Below are positions 63,181 through 64,000 of a DNA stretch of 64,000 nt, piece after piece. The stretch comes from Megalopta genalis (taxonomy: Eukaryota > Arthropoda > Insecta > Hymenoptera > Halictidae), in contig NW_027476820.1 of NCBI RefSeq assembly GCF_051020955.1, positions 1 through 64,000 on the forward strand, given 5' to 3'. Every line of letters begins with the position of its first letter. The stretch's first letter is position 1. The notes below the pieces were generated by a model, which saw only the letters and a program-made list of their open reading frames with translations, was not told the origin of the DNA and ran no database searches. The position numbers and the translations under genes were made by a program.

Positions 63181-64000
63181 AAACAACAAACAACGAAGAA
63201 CAAACAACGAAGAACGAAGAACGAACAACGAAGAACAAACAACGAAGAACAAACAACGAAGAACAATCAACGAAGAACAAACAACGAAGAACAAACAACG
63301 AAGAACAAACAACGAAGAACAAACAACGAAGAACAAACAACGAAGAACAAACAACGAAGAACTAACAACGAAGAACAAACAACGAAGAACAAACAACGAA
63401 GAACAAACAACGAAGAACAAACAACGAAGAACAAACAACGAAGAACAAACAACGAAGAACAAACAACGAAGAACAAACAACGAAGAACAAACAACAAACA
63501 ACAAACAACGAAGAACAAACAACAAACAACGTAGAACAAACAACAAACAACGAAGAACAAACAACAAACAACGAAGAACAAACAACAAACAACGAAGAAC
63601 AAACAACAAACAACGAAGAACAAACAACAAACAACGAAGAACAAACAACAAACAACGAAGAACAAACAACAAACAACGATGAACAAACAACAAACAACGA
63701 AGAACAAACAACAAACAACGAAGAACAAACAACAAACAACGAAGAACAAACAACAAACAACGAAGAACAAACAACAAACAACGAAGAACAAACAACAAAC
63801 AACGAAGAACAAACAACAAACAACGAAGAACAAACAACAAACAACGAAGAACAAACAACAAACAACGAAGAACAAACAACAAACAACGAAGAACAAACAA
63901 CAAACAACGAAGAACAAACAACAAACAACGAAGAACAAACAACAAACAACGAAGAACAAACAACAAACAACGAAGAACAAACAACAAACAACGAAGAACA
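63181..64000. repeat. H2-H1 then H2-H1-H1 tracts to the window edge
   Basis: H2-H1 dimers to about 63485 with AATCAAC near 63267 and TAACAAC (T near 63363), then H2-H1-H1 to the end with GTAGAAC near 63531 and GATGAAC near 63679. The array continues beyond the window. Confidence 0.92.

Larger units (their letters stand above)
1..64000. repeat. Continuous 7-base satellite array (AAACAAC family), whole window
   Basis: Read from end to end, every stretch resolves into heptamers ending mostly in AAC: AAACAAC (H1), GAAGAAC (H2), GAACAAC (H3), AAGCAAC (H4), CAGCAAC (H5), GAACAGC (H6) and rarer forms. Positions 1, 3 and 4 of the heptamer vary; 2, 5, 6 and 7 are nearly constant. No stretch of unique sequence longer than about one heptamer was found, and neither array edge is in the window. 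T is almost absent from the + strand. I looked for coding regions, tRNA, rRNA, transposon ends, promoters and terminators and see none. AAACAAC is a known satellite type of the Drosophila virilis group; the host is inferred, not shown. Confidence 0.98.

Noticed and set aside
1..64000. Telomeric repeat (7-base period as in plant telomeres)
   Set aside because: The complement reads GTTGTTT, without the G triplets of TTTAGGG-type repeats, and the array has large higher-order units that telomerase products lack.
1..64000. Inverted repeats or hairpins marking mobile element ends
   Set aside because: All units lie in the same orientation, and with T almost absent the + strand cannot pair with itself beyond isolated G-C. 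No terminal repeats or transposase-like coding were seen.
1..64000. Purely synthetic or artefactual low-complexity sequence
   Set aside because: Shared rare variants at exact offsets, with whole-period copy-number differences, look like real satellite evolution. Assembly errors in copy number and at 25.65-26.62 kb remain possible.

Overview
All 64,000 bases belong to one simple satellite built on a 7-base unit. I see no gene, RNA gene, transposon, CRISPR array, origin or other unique sequence. The base unit is AAACAAC (called H1 here). Nearly every other base falls into point variants of it: H2 GAAGAAC, H3 GAACAAC, H4 AAGCAAC, H5 CAGCAAC, H6 GAACAGC, H7 GAACGAC, H8 GAAGAAG and H9 GGACAAC, plus rare T-bearing forms such as TAAGAAC, GATGAAC, GAAGTAC, AAATAAC and GATTACC. 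Heptamer positions 1, 3 and 4 carry most of the variation; positions 2, 5, 6 and 7 are nearly fixed. The + strand has almost no T (about 100-150 by eye), so stop codons are very rare in all six frames and very long open frames arise by chance. None is a gene.

The window suggests eukaryotic heterochromatin (pericentromeric, centromeric or sex-chromosome satellite). AAACAAC is known as a member of the 7-base satellite family of the Drosophila virilis group, next to AAACTAC, AAACTAT and AAATTAC, so a fly of that group is my first guess. Nothing else in the window can confirm the host, and heptamer satellites arise independently in other lineages.

Layout. (1) 1-11,256: long H1 tracts in large repeats of about 3.6 kb (P units), each beginning at a TAAGAAC heptamer. 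(2) 11,257-31,137: tracts of H2-H1-H1 (21 bases) and H2-H1 (14 bases) in three composite units X, Y and Z, laid out X-Y-Z-X'-Y'-Z'-Y''-Z'' with an 8.56-8.74 kb period for the first two rounds. A perfect H1 tract lies inside Z, and a patch where the 7-base phase breaks down lies at 25,653-26,620. (3) 31,138-33,900: a three-copy family (U) rich in shared point variants. (4) 34,007-58,440: a territory of H3, H4, H5, H6 and H7 with higher GC. It holds a 1.3-1.4 kb duplication (V), a 6.0 kb duplication (W) and a 1.43 kb duplication (R). (5) 58,452-64,000: a return to H1, H2-H1-H1 and H2-H1, including a partial copy of the Y tail.

No genes act together here. The content is a layered record of unequal exchange, slippage and segmental duplication: heptamer, then 14- or 21-base unit, then cassettes of about 200 bases, then kilobase units, then 6-8.6 kb superunits. 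Offsets between shared rare variants give the duplication structure exactly and are listed in the entries.
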